A stretch of DNA of 8,154 nt from Deltaproteobacteria bacterium (GCA_025357175.1 JANXPS010000061.1:1-8154); one strand, 5' to 3'. Positions 1 through 6,619 are shown, counted from the first letter of the stretch. Notes: generated from the sequence alone by a model not told the origin. Translations and numbers: made by a program.

Positions 1-28
1 CTGCTCTATCCGCCTGAGCTACGGGGGC
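1..28 (-). tRNA. tRNA, 5' part only (probably tRNA-Arg), cut by left window edge
   Basis: Read on the minus strand, the first 28 nt form a canonical tRNA 5' half: a 7-nt acceptor strand GCCCCCG, then U8 A9, a D stem GCUC/GAGC and a D loop containing GGAUA. The anticodon lies beyond the window, so the isotype cannot be read. The D arm GUAGCUCAG..GGAUAGAGCA is common in proteobacterial tRNA-Arg, which makes Arg the best guess. The 5' end sits only 9 nt after the apt stop codon, so the tRNA is probably processed out of an apt-containing transcript. Confidence 0.85.
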
Positions 29-37
29 ACTTCTGGT

Positions 38-562
38 CTACTCGTCGAATTCGATAAGCGAAAACACTTTTTGACCCGAAAGTTTTTCACGCCCTTTCAG
101 GAACAGCAGTTCTGCCAGGAAGCAGCATTCGACAATTTCGGCGCCCATGCTGGTCAGTAGGCCCGACACGGCAGAAACGGTGCCGCCCGTTGCGAGCACG
201 TCGTCGGCGATGACCACTCGCATTCCGGGCGTGATCGCGTCGGCGTGGATTTCGAGTTTGTCCTTGCCATATTCGAGGTCGTAGGTTGCCGAAACGGTCT
301 TGTACGGCAGTTTGCCGGACTTTCGGACCAGGATGACCCCCGTGCCGAGTTTGTAAGCCAGGGCGGCGCCCATGACGAATCCGCGCGCTTCTATGCCCAC
401 GACCGCGTCGATCTTCTTGTCGAAGTACCGGTGCGAAATCAGGTCGATCGTCTCCTGGAACGAGGTCGGATCGGCCAGCAGCGTCGTGATGTCCTTGAAC
501 TGGATTCCCTTGATCGGAAAGTCGGGGACGTTCCGGATCTGCTTCTTGAGGTCGCTCACCAT
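38..562 (-). CDS. apt: Adenine phosphoribosyltransferase
   Basis: Converts adenine and PRPP to AMP and pyrophosphate in cytoplasmic purine salvage. The 174-residue protein has the usual length for the family. It shows the N-terminal PDFPIKGIQFKDIT segment (residues 13-26), EARGF (58-62) as part of the adenine pocket, the RKSGKLP loop (80-86), and the PRPP-binding signature VVIADDVLATGGT (116-128) with the paired acidic residues and TGGT. The ATG start is chosen because the family N-terminus aligns there. A GAGG Shine-Dalgarno lies about 12 nt upstream, which is rather far. A promoter-like pair lies at 607-635, just at the surE stop, so apt can be transcribed independently of surE. Downstream, a tRNA begins 9 nt after the TAG stop. 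The function is secure from the motifs; the exact start is slightly less so. Confidence 0.97.
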   Translation of the reverse strand: MVSDLKKQIRNVPDFPIKGIQFKDITTLLADPTSFQETIDLISHRYFDKKIDAVVGIEARGFVMGAALAYKLGTGVILVRKSGKLPYKTVSATYDLEYGKDKLEIHADAITPGMRVVIADDVLATGGTVSAVSGLLTSMGAEIVECCFLAELLFLKGREKLSGQKVFSLIEFDE

Positions 563-606
563 CGGCTCATCATTCCTCTGTCGTGATTTGAATGCCGGGA
601 AAACGG

Positions 607-635
607 ATTGTATCCGAATTCGGGACGATTGTCGC
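607..635 (-). promoter_or_regulatory. Putative sigma70 promoter of apt
   Basis: On the minus strand, GCGACA (630-635, 4/6 to TTGACA) is followed by a 17-bp spacer and TACAAT (607-612, 5/6 to TATAAT). The element lies in the 75-bp surE-apt gap, with its -35 box two bases past the surE stop codon. Start of transcription would be near position 600, giving an apt leader of roughly 38 nt. This is inferred from consensus match only. Confidence 0.55.
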
Positions 636-637
636 CA

Positions 638-1405
638 TTACCATTTCCATCGACGCAGCGATTTCATTGCGTCATAGCGTGTCATATCGAGATGAAGCGG
701 GGTTACGGAAATGAAACCCGATTCGACGGCTTCGAGGTCCGATCCGGGTATCCCTTCGTGGGAGAGCTTGTCGCCCCCGATCCAATAATAGTGGCGCCCT
801 CTCGGGTCGCGCTTCCGGACGATCGCATCTCCGTAGATCCGTCTTCCCATGCGGGTTATGCGGATTCCGCGGATTTCCGGTTCGGGAATCGCCGGGACAT
901 TCACGTTGAGGAGCGTGTCCTTGGGAATTCCGTGTTCAAGCGTGTTGCGGGCGACCTTGGCGGCGAAGGTCGCGGCGATGTCGAAATCGAAACGTTCCCA
1001 TGTCGCGAGGGAAATGGCGATCGACGGGATCCCCAGAAGCGTCCCTTCTAGTGCGGCTGCGACGGTCCCGGAGTAGGTAATGTCGTCTCCCATGTTCGCG
1101 CCCTTGTTGATGCCCGACACGACCATGGTGATTTTCCGGCGGCGAAGGATGCCATTTATCGCGAGGTTGACGCAATCGGTCGGCGTTCCGTCGACGGAGT
1201 ACCACCCGGGGGAGGTTTCCTCGACGCGCAAGGGATGCGACAGCGAGAGGGAATGGCCGGCCGCGCTGCGTTCACGGTCAGGCGCCACGACCACGACGTC
1301 GCCAATCTCAAGCATTGCGGCTGCAAGAGCCTTGATTCCGGGGGACCGAATGCCGTCGTCATTCGAGACGACTATCAGCGGCGTTCCTGCTGCGGACTTT
1401 TTCAA
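638..1405 (-). CDS. surE: 5'/3'-nucleotidase SurE (survival protein)
   Basis: A metal-dependent nucleoside monophosphate phosphatase; SurE family members act on 5'- and 3'-mononucleotides and are linked to stationary-phase survival. The 255-residue protein carries the N-terminal VVSNDDG metal-binding motif (12-18, with the Asp pair 16-17), the APDRERSAAGHSLS loop (41-54), DGTPTDCV (72-79), and VSGINKGANMGDDITYSGTV (96-115) holding the conserved SGIN and YSGTV. The start is TTG at 1403-1405: AAGGAG lies at 1415-1420, 9 nt upstream, and the next in-frame ATG (residue 31) would delete the metal site. Upstream is the tRNA-Pro terminator, with only about 40 bp between it and the start, so expression may rely on read-through or on a promoter I cannot see. 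The apt gene follows 75 bp downstream. Family assignment is firm; the natural substrate is not shown by sequence. Confidence 0.97.
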   Translation of the reverse strand: MKKSAAGTPLIVVSNDDGIRSPGIKALAAAMLEIGDVVVVAPDRERSAAGHSLSLSHPLRVEETSPGWYSVDGTPTDCVNLAINGILRRRKITMVVSGINKGANMGDDITYSGTVAAALEGTLLGIPSIAISLATWERFDFDIAATFAAKVARNTLEHGIPKDTLLNVNVPAIPEPEIRGIRITRMGRRIYGDAIVRKRDPRGRHYYWIGGDKLSHEGIPGSDLEAVESGFISVTPLHLDMTRYDAMKSLRRWKW

Positions 1406-1446
1406 ACGGCCTTTCTCCTTCGGCGGGTCTACAGTCGTTTCGGATT

Positions 1447-1482
1447 AAAAAAAGGGGCTACGGCGATTCCCGTAACCCCTTT
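1447..1482 (-). terminator. Rho-independent terminator after tRNA-Pro
   Basis: The arms 1451-1463 and 1470-1482 form a 13-position stem with a single mismatch and a 6-nt loop (1464-1469). On the minus strand the stem runs into seven consecutive T (complement of A 1447-1453). It begins 10 nt past the tRNA-Pro CCA end. On the plus strand the stem is followed by GAATATTT, a poorer U tract, so the minus direction is the likely one. It stands between tRNA-Pro and surE. Confidence 0.85.
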
Positions 1483-1492
1483 GAATATTTCA

Positions 1493-1569
1493 TGGTCGGG
1501 ACGACTGGATTTGAACCAGCGACCCCTTGCACCCCATGCAAGTGCGCTACCAAGCTGCGCTACGTCCCG
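1493..1569 (-). tRNA. tRNA-Pro, anticodon GGG, CCA encoded
   Basis: A complete 77-nt cloverleaf reads on the minus strand. The acceptor CGGGACG pairs with CGTCCCG; the D arm begins GCGC; the anticodon stem CTTGC/GCAAG encloses loop ATGGGGT, giving anticodon GGG with G37; the T arm contains GGTTCAAATCC; the end is A73 followed by an encoded CCA. It reads the CCC proline codon. Its own promoter (1585-1613) and terminator (1447-1482) make it a self-contained unit between the cupin gene and surE. Confidence 0.97.
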
Positions 1570-1584
1570 ACACGAAAGACAGAT

Positions 1585-1613
1585 ATAGTACCCTGCCCGC
1601 TCGGTCTTGTCAC
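1585..1613 (-). promoter_or_regulatory. Putative sigma70 promoter of tRNA-Pro
   Basis: On the minus strand, GTGACA (1608-1613, 5/6 to consensus) is followed by exactly 17 bp and TACTAT (1585-1590, 4/6). The tRNA 5' end is 15 bases beyond the -10 box, so the pre-tRNA leader would be about 8 nt. The spacing and position support it; there is no experimental evidence. Confidence 0.65.
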
Positions 1614-1644
1614 GCAAAATACGACGAGGGAATGCCGCTTCCCG

Positions 1645-2037
1645 TTATCGCCGGTTGTAATCGTCTTCGATGCGCTCGATGTCGTCTTCGCCGACGTAGT
1701 CGCCCGTCTGGATCTCGATGATGACCAGGTCGACTTTTCCGATATTTTGGACCCTGTGTACGGCCCCGAGGGGAATGCTCAAATCGTCGCCGGGCGACAT
1801 GCGGATTTCCTCGTCTCCCCGCGTCACGATCGCCTCGCCCTGGACGATGTGCCAGTGCTCGGCCCGTTTCTTGTGGCGCTGAAGGCTCAGGCGTTGCCCG
1901 GGGTGAACCAGGAACCGCTTGACTTTATAGCCCTGATCGACGAAGAGGACGAGATAATAGCCCCACGGCCGATCCCCGCGTTTTCCGGCCAGACGGTTGA
2001 AGAAATTTGCGACACGATCCTGGAGGTTGAGAGCCAC
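1645..2037 (-). CDS. Stand-alone cupin, phosphomannose isomerase type II family
   Basis: This 130-residue protein is a single cupin barrel that resembles the C-terminal domain of bifunctional mannose-1-phosphate guanylyltransferase/mannose-6-phosphate isomerase, without the nucleotidyltransferase domain. Family marks are RPWGYY (23-28), FLVHPGQRLSLQRH (42-55), RAEHWHIVQGEA (58-69), the turn MSPGDDLSIP (80-89) and GAVHRVQN (91-98). Likely metal ligands are Q53, H55, E60 and H94. The start is GTG with AAGGA about 6 nt upstream, 12 nt after the merR stop, so it looks co-transcribed with ihfA-merR. About 20 residues precede the cupin fold. Mannose-6-phosphate/fructose-6-phosphate isomerisation is the natural suggestion, but no sugar-nucleotide gene is nearby and the substrate is unproven. 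A weak 5-bp hairpin (1628-1643) follows the stop, without an adjacent U tract. Confidence 0.88.
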   Translation of the reverse strand: MALNLQDRVANFFNRLAGKRGDRPWGYYLVLFVDQGYKVKRFLVHPGQRLSLQRHKKRAEHWHIVQGEAIVTRGDEEIRMSPGDDLSIPLGAVHRVQNIGKVDLVIIEIQTGDYVGEDDIERIEDDYNRR

Positions 2038-2049
2038 CGGTTTTCCTTT

Positions 2050-2430
2050 TCAGCGGTCAAGAATGGTTTTGATCGCCAGAAGTTCTTTCTTGACCAGGAG
2101 CAGCGCCGCTTTTGTGGGGTTGGTTTTCAGGTCGAGAGAGAACTGCTTGTGCTTCTCTTTCATCCGGTCTTTCAATTGGAGGCGGGCCCCTTCGATCGTG
2201 AACCGCTCGACGTGGAGCATCTGGCAGATTTCAAGCAGAACTTCGACTTCGTTACGTTTGTAAACGCGATGCTTTGCACGGTTTTTGGCAGTCGCGAGAT
2301 TGAACTCGGTCTCCCAGAAGCGGATCACATAGGGCTTCACGCCGAGAAGATCGCTGACCTCCCCGATTTTGAAATAAAATTTGTCGGGAATCGCGGGAAA
2401 TGTCACTTCGGTGGAAGTCGCCCGACTCAA
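2050..2430 (-). CDS. MerR-family transcriptional regulator
   Basis: A 126-residue DNA-binding protein with the MerR winged helix-turn-helix near the N-terminus: FKIGEVSDLLGVKPYVIRFW (20-39), then HRVYKRNEVEVLLEI (54-68) as wing and second helix pair. The rest is a short, charged, probably coiled-coil dimerisation helix (about 78-126). There is no effector domain and no cysteine cluster of the metal-sensing MerR type; only Cys69 is present. The start given is TTG at 2428-2430, sharing the four bases TTGA with the ihfA stop, which suggests translational coupling. There is no good Shine-Dalgarno, and a GTG at codon 9 is an alternative. Small MerR proteins directly after ihfA are common in deltaproteobacterial genomes, from general knowledge. 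Its target genes cannot be inferred from sequence alone. Confidence 0.9.
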   Translation of the reverse strand: MSRATSTEVTFPAIPDKFYFKIGEVSDLLGVKPYVIRFWETEFNLATAKNRAKHRVYKRNEVEVLLEICQMLHVERFTIEGARLQLKDRMKEKHKQFSLDLKTNPTKAALLLVKKELLAIKTILDR

Positions 2431-2714
2431 CTCTGGGGCGGTTCGTTGATGAAGGCTTTCAAAATCTGGCTGGGCCGGAATGTGAGCACCCGCCGGGCGG
2501 TTATTTCGATGTCGTCGCCCGTTTGCGGATTGCGCCCTTTTCGGGGTCGCTTGTCCCGGAGCACGAAGTTTCCGAAGCCGGAAATCTTGATTTTGTCCCC
2601 TGCTTTGAGGGTATTTTTAAGCGTGTCGAAGATATCCTCGACAATCTCCTGAGCCTCTTTCTTGGAAAGGCCGGCCTTCTCGTAAACGATGTCCACCAGA
2701 TCTGCTTTGGTCAT
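2427..2714 (-). CDS. ihfA: Integration host factor subunit alpha
   Basis: A nucleoid-associated, sequence-preferring DNA-bending protein; the alpha subunit normally pairs with IHF-beta. The 95-residue length fits the family. The N-terminal helices (MTKADLVDIVYEKAGLSKKE, 1-20) are followed by IKISGFGNFVLRDK (42-55), the DNA-clasping beta arm RPRKGRNPQTGDDI (56-69) with the intercalating Pro63, and the LTFRPSQILK end of the fold (77-86). N-terminal TKADL and the pheT-linked position favour IHF-alpha over HU, though a homodimeric HU-like role cannot be excluded. The ATG has a strong AGGAGG about 5 nt upstream. It starts 28 nt after the pheT stop, a pheT-ihfA arrangement also found in enterobacteria, and its stop overlaps the merR start. 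A run of eight G lies between the pheT stop and the ribosome site. Confidence 0.94.
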   Translation of the reverse strand: MTKADLVDIVYEKAGLSKKEAQEIVEDIFDTLKNTLKAGDKIKISGFGNFVLRDKRPRKGRNPQTGDDIEITARRVLTFRPSQILKAFINEPPQS

Positions 2715-2742
2715 TCGGCCCTCCTCGGTTTTCGCCCCCCCC

Positions 2743-5151
2743 TTACGAGGTGCGAATCTTTCCGCCGAAGCGATTATCCAATAAATTTAATATCTTGGTA
2801 TGTATACTATTAACCTCTGACTCCGTCAAGGTTCTGTCGGAGGGCTGCAGCTTGATTCGGAAAGCGATGCTTTTTTTCCCTTCGCCGATTTTCTCGCCCG
2901 TAAAAACATCGAATACCGCAGCGGACTCTATTTCGGTCGAGAGTTCCCGGACCATTGCGAGGATGTCCCCGACCGCTGCAACCGAGGGCACTACGCAGGC
3001 GTAATCCCGGAAAACAGGCGGGAACTTGGGAATCTCCCGGTGAATCGCCGGCCGCTCGACATTCGACAGGGCAACCGGGACGCGCAACTCGGCGTAGCAT
3101 ACGGGCCGTTCGATGTCGAAAGCGGAAAGCAGTTCGTGGCAGATCACGCCCACCCAACCGACGGTTTCTCCGGACATGATGATTTCGGCCGCCTGCCCTT
3201 CCACGTAGAAAGGCTTCGACCGGGTTGGGACGAAATGGACCGTCCCGGTCCCCAGGACGTTCAGAACGGTCTCCGTGACGCCCTTGATGTCGAAGAAGTC
3301 GACCCATTCGTGTGCGCCGGACCACGCCCCCGGCAGGCGGTGGCCGTACATGGCGAAGGCCAGTCGCTGTTCCTCGAACAGGGAATTTGCGAGCGATTTC
3401 CCGAACGCCTTCCCCGTCTCAAACAGGCGAACCTCGTCGATGAAGCGTCGCACGTTCGAGGAGACGTTCCGGAGAAGTCCGGCCAGGAGATCGGGACGCA
3501 TCACCGTCATGTCGTCGGAAAGCGGATTGGCAAGCCGCATGGCATCGGCCGGGTCGAAACCGAGGAGGGCAGCATGACGGCTCAATTCGTTTTCGGATAC
3601 GAAGGAGTAGTTGAGGACCTGGGAAAACCCCTGGGTGCGCAGGAATTCGGATGCGCGTTCGACGGTCGCGGTCAGGCGGTCATCGGGGGAAAATTCGGGA
3701 GCCTCCGATTCGGGATAGGTCGTCGGGATCGAATCGTAGCCGGTCAATCGGGCGACTTCCTCGACAAGGTCGATTTCGCGGTCGATGTCGAAGCGATGGG
3801 GTGCGACCCCGATCCGCCAGCTTCCGGGTTCGGAGATCTCGACAGGGAACGCCATCCGGTCGAAAATCGCCCGGCACCCCTCTTCGCCGTATGGTCGTCC
3901 GATGATCCGGTCTGCTTGGGAGGGCCGAAAAGAGACTAACCGGCCGAAAGGTCGATCCCCGCCGAGATCGATCGTACCGGGTGCGGCGACCAGTGCGGTG
4001 TTTCCGGACAGGAGCGAGATGGCTCTTTGAAGCGCGTAAAGGGTACCGGCGGGATCGACGCCTCGTTCGAACCGATACGAGGACTCGCTCGAGATTCCCA
4101 TGCGGCGTGCGGCGAAACGAACGGCGGATGGCGCGAAGTGGGCGCTCTCGAAGAGGACGCGTTTCGTCGTGGGGAGAACCTCGGTGTTCTCTCCGCCCAT
4201 GACCCCGGCGACGGCGACAGGCCGGTCGCCGTCCCAGATCAGAAGCATGTCGGGCAGCGCCTTGCGTTTTGCCCCGTCGAGGGTGACGAACTCGCGTTCG
4301 ATGTTCGAGCGCCGGACATCGATACGCTGGCCGGCGAGGCGGTCGAGGTCGAACGCGTGCATCGGCTGGCCGACTTCGAGCAGCAGGTAGTTGGTGATGT
4401 CCACGACGTTGTTGATGGGACGTATCCCGCAGAGCGAAAGTCGGCGTTGAATCCAGGCGGGAGACGCGGCGATCTCGAGGCCGGTCACGACACGGGCCGA
4501 ATAGCGCGGGCAAAGGTCGGGATCGGAGACGGTCACGGATGCAAGCGCGTCGATCGAAGGACCCGATTCGGCGAAGGCGGCCGGGGGCAGCACCACCATT
4601 TCGCCGGTGATCGCGGCGACTTCACGCGCGACGCCGAGAACGCTCAGGCAGTCGCCTCGGTTGGGGGTGATCTCGATTTCGAGCAGGTGGTCGGAAAGGC
4701 CGAGGGCGACGGCCAGCGGCGTGCCGGGGACCGAGTCGGCCGGGAGAATCATGATGCCGGCGGATTCTTCGGCGAGGCGCAGTTCGGTTTCGGAACAGAG
4801 CATGCCCTCGGACGCTTCACCGCGAATTTTAGCCTTTTTGATCTCGATGCCGTTCGGAAGTTTCGCGCCGATCTTGGACAACGCGACGTGGTCCCCTTCG
4901 GACATGTTCCTGGCGCCGCAGACGATGGCGTATTCTTTTTCGCCGTCGGTTACGCGGCAAAGCGAAAGCTTGTCGGCGTTGGGATGCGGTTTCTTTTCGA
5001 GGATCTTCGCGACGACGACGAGGTCAAGCCCGTCGCCGAGGAAGCGGCAGGCGGAGACCTCGATCCCGGCCATGGTAAGCGCCTCCTGAAGTTGCACGGG
5101 AGACAACCGGGTATCGATGAATTCACGAAGCCAGGAATAAAGGATCTTCAA
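2743..5151 (-). CDS. pheT: Phenylalanyl-tRNA synthetase beta subunit
   Basis: The beta chain of the alpha2-beta2 PheRS, which charges tRNA-Phe; beta holds the editing site and tRNA-recognition modules. The 802-residue protein is full length. Visible in order: MKILYSWLREF start, EMAP/OB-type tRNA-binding domain (about 40-150, with HPNADKL at 56-62), EITPNRGDCLS (160-170), the B3/B4 editing domain (about 205-400, with RPINNVVDITNY, GVMGG and SSYRFERGVDP), B5 (about 405-475), the catalytic-like core (about 485-700) and a C-terminal FDX-ACB domain beginning near HREIPKFPPVFRDY. The start is TTG at 5149-5151, matching the conserved N-terminus, with GGGGGA about 8 nt upstream. It lies 30 nt after pheS. 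Codon use is strongly GC-biased, with about 66% GC over three sampled 60-base lines. A long antisense open frame over it is a codon-bias shadow. Confidence 0.98.
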   Translation of the reverse strand: MKILYSWLREFIDTRLSPVQLQEALTMAGIEVSACRFLGDGLDLVVVAKILEKKPHPNADKLSLCRVTDGEKEYAIVCGARNMSEGDHVALSKIGAKLPNGIEIKKAKIRGEASEGMLCSETELRLAEESAGIMILPADSVPGTPLAVALGLSDHLLEIEITPNRGDCLSVLGVAREVAAITGEMVVLPPAAFAESGPSIDALASVTVSDPDLCPRYSARVVTGLEIAASPAWIQRRLSLCGIRPINNVVDITNYLLLEVGQPMHAFDLDRLAGQRIDVRRSNIEREFVTLDGAKRKALPDMLLIWDGDRPVAVAGVMGGENTEVLPTTKRVLFESAHFAPSAVRFAARRMGISSESSYRFERGVDPAGTLYALQRAISLLSGNTALVAAPGTIDLGGDRPFGRLVSFRPSQADRIIGRPYGEEGCRAIFDRMAFPVEISEPGSWRIGVAPHRFDIDREIDLVEEVARLTGYDSIPTTYPESEAPEFSPDDRLTATVERASEFLRTQGFSQVLNYSFVSENELSRHAALLGFDPADAMRLANPLSDDMTVMRPDLLAGLLRNVSSNVRRFIDEVRLFETGKAFGKSLANSLFEEQRLAFAMYGHRLPGAWSGAHEWVDFFDIKGVTETVLNVLGTGTVHFVPTRSKPFYVEGQAAEIIMSGETVGWVGVICHELLSAFDIERPVCYAELRVPVALSNVERPAIHREIPKFPPVFRDYACVVPSVAAVGDILAMVRELSTEIESAAVFDVFTGEKIGEGKKSIAFRIKLQPSDRTLTESEVNSIHTKILNLLDNRFGGKIRTS

Positions 5152-5181
5152 AGCGCGAATCCCCCAGGAGTGGACAGTCGG

Positions 5182-6216
5182 CTAAAAACGGGAAAGGAAG
5201 CGAAGGTCGTTTTCGAAGAACAGGCGGATGTCTCCGATTCCGTGTCTAAGCATCGCGATCCGCTCGACGCCCATACCGAAAGCGAAGCCGGTGTAGAGGT
5301 CGGGATCGTAATCGACGAATCCGAAAACGGCGGGGTCGATCATGCCGCAGCCGAGGATTTCAAGCCAGCCGCTGTTTTTGCATACCCGGCAACCGTTTCC
5401 GCCGCAGATGACGCATTCGATGTCGACCTCGGCGGAAGGTTCGGTGAAGGGGAAGAAGCTGGGCCGAAACCGGAGCGGCCTGCGTTGGCCGAACATCATG
5501 CTGCAGAACTCGGTCAGTAATCCCTTGAGATCGGAGAACGTCACGTTCTTGTCGACGGCGAAACCCTCGACCTGGTGGAACATGGGGCTATGGGTGATGT
5601 CGGAATCGCAGCGATAGACCGCACCGGGAGCGACGACCCTGACGGGAGGCCTGGCGGATTCCATCGTGCGGATCTGGATGGGCGAGGTGTGCGTGCGGAG
5701 CAGCAGGTCGGGGGAAGGGCCGTCCATGAAAAATGTGTCCTGCATTTCGCGGGCAGGGTGGTCGGCCGGGAAATTGAGAGCCTCGAAGTTGTAATAATCT
5801 TTTTCGATCTCGGGACCGAGATGGGTGGAAAAGCCGAGCCGGTTGAAAACCGCCACGATGTCGGCCATGGTCCGGGAAATCGGATGACGATGGCCCAGGG
5901 GAACGGTTCGGCCCGGGAGGGTAACGTCGATGATTCCCGCGGCGTCACGAGATTTGCGGTCGCGATCGCGGAACTCGGCAAGACGGGCGTCGAAGGCCGC
6001 TTCGAGCGTCTGGCGGGCCGCGTTGGCCGCGGCGCCGACCTGTTTGCGCTCTTCGATCGGCAGTCCGGAAAGCCCCTTCATGATTTCGGAAAGGGTGCCC
6101 TTCTTGCCGAAGAAGATGCCTTTGACGGAGAGGAGGTCGCTTTCCGATTTAGCTTCGGAAAGCGACCTCAATCCCTCTTCGGTGATCGATGATATGTGGT
6201 GATCGGGTTGCAGCAA
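5182..6216 (-). CDS. pheS: Phenylalanyl-tRNA synthetase alpha subunit
   Basis: The catalytic class II subunit that activates phenylalanine with ATP. The 344 residues comprise an N-terminal coiled coil (about 1-95, with FFGKKGTLSE at 35-44), motif 1 region (GHRHPISRTMADIV, 108-121), HPAREMQDTFF (153-163), motif 2 with YRCDSDITHSPMFHQVEG (201-218), and motif 3 GFAFGMGVERIAML (310-323). Four cysteines (268, 271, 276, 279; CxxC..CxxC) form a probable zinc-binding knuckle just before GWLEILGCGM (283-292). The start is TTG at 6214-6216, with AGGG about 7 nt upstream; no ATG or GTG suits better, and the length to the KKG motif matches homologs. It begins 13 nt after the rplT stop, leaving no room for a pheM-type leader attenuator as in Escherichia coli. 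Its partner pheT follows 30 nt downstream. Confidence 0.98.
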   Translation of the reverse strand: MLQPDHHISSITEEGLRSLSEAKSESDLLSVKGIFFGKKGTLSEIMKGLSGLPIEERKQVGAAANAARQTLEAAFDARLAEFRDRDRKSRDAAGIIDVTLPGRTVPLGHRHPISRTMADIVAVFNRLGFSTHLGPEIEKDYYNFEALNFPADHPAREMQDTFFMDGPSPDLLLRTHTSPIQIRTMESARPPVRVVAPGAVYRCDSDITHSPMFHQVEGFAVDKNVTFSDLKGLLTEFCSMMFGQRRPLRFRPSFFPFTEPSAEVDIECVICGGNGCRVCKNSGWLEILGCGMIDPAVFGFVDYDPDLYTGFAFGMGVERIAMLRHGIGDIRLFFENDLRFLSRF

Positions 6217-6229
6217 GAAATGGCCCTGC

Positions 6230-6589
6230 CTATTTTGCGAGGGCGGTCTTCGACTGCTCGGCGAGAACCTTGAATGCTCCGACGTCGTTCAGGGCAAGTT
6301 CGGAAAGCATCTTGCGGTCGACTTCGATCCCGGCCAGCTTGAGCCCGTGCATGAACTGGCTGTAGGAAAGGCCGTTCTCGCGGGTTGCGGCGTTGATCCG
6401 GGCGATCCACAGCGACCGGAATTCGCGCTTGCGGACCCGGCGGTCGCGATAGGCGTACTGCAATGCCCGGTCGACCGCTTCCTTGGCCGAACGGAGAAGG
6501 CGTCCTCCGCCGCCACGAAAACCTTTGACGAGCTTGAAAATCGTACGGCGTTTCTTCTTGGCGTGTACTGCTCTTTTTACGCGAGGCAT
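6230..6589 (-). CDS. rplT: 50S ribosomal protein L20
   Basis: An early-assembly 23S rRNA-binding protein of the large subunit; in several bacteria it also represses translation of its own operon. The 119 residues match the family length. The basic N-terminal extension MPRVKRAVHAKKKRRTIFKL (1-20) is followed by KGFRGGGGRLLRSAKEAVDRAL and the globular rRNA-binding domain with RRVRKREFRSLWIARINAA and GLSYSQFMHGLKLAGIEVDRK. The ATG has GAGGGAG (6595-6601) about 5 nt upstream. It is separated from rpmI by an unusually long, hairpin-rich 136 bp for this otherwise tight operon. A 174-residue open frame overlapping it in another frame is a shadow. Confidence 0.98.
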   Translation of the reverse strand: MPRVKRAVHAKKKRRTIFKLVKGFRGGGGRLLRSAKEAVDRALQYAYRDRRVRKREFRSLWIARINAATRENGLSYSQFMHGLKLAGIEVDRKMLSELALNDVGAFKVLAEQSKTALAK

Positions 6590-6619
6590 CTTGTCTCCCT
6601 CTTCTTTCGCGTGGCGCCC

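Noticed and set aside
1628..1643. Terminator after the cupin gene
   Set aside because: The hairpin has only five pairs with a 6-nt loop and the T-rich stretch is several bases away, so it is too weak to list as a terminator.
1492..2652. 386-codon plus-strand open frame across tRNA-Pro, the cupin, merR and ihfA
   Set aside because: It runs antisense through a tRNA and three recognisable genes; the protein looks like a complement-frame shadow. The start that reads VGTTGFEPATPC is the tRNA-Pro gene translated, a well-known spurious peptide.
4027..5520. 497-codon open frame on the plus strand opposite pheT and pheS
   Set aside because: It lies entirely antisense to two strongly conserved genes, has no family resemblance, and is explained by GC-rich third positions removing stop codons.
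6217..6229. pheM-like leader peptide or T-box attenuator before pheS
   Set aside because: Only 13 nt separate rplT from pheS, so neither structure can fit.
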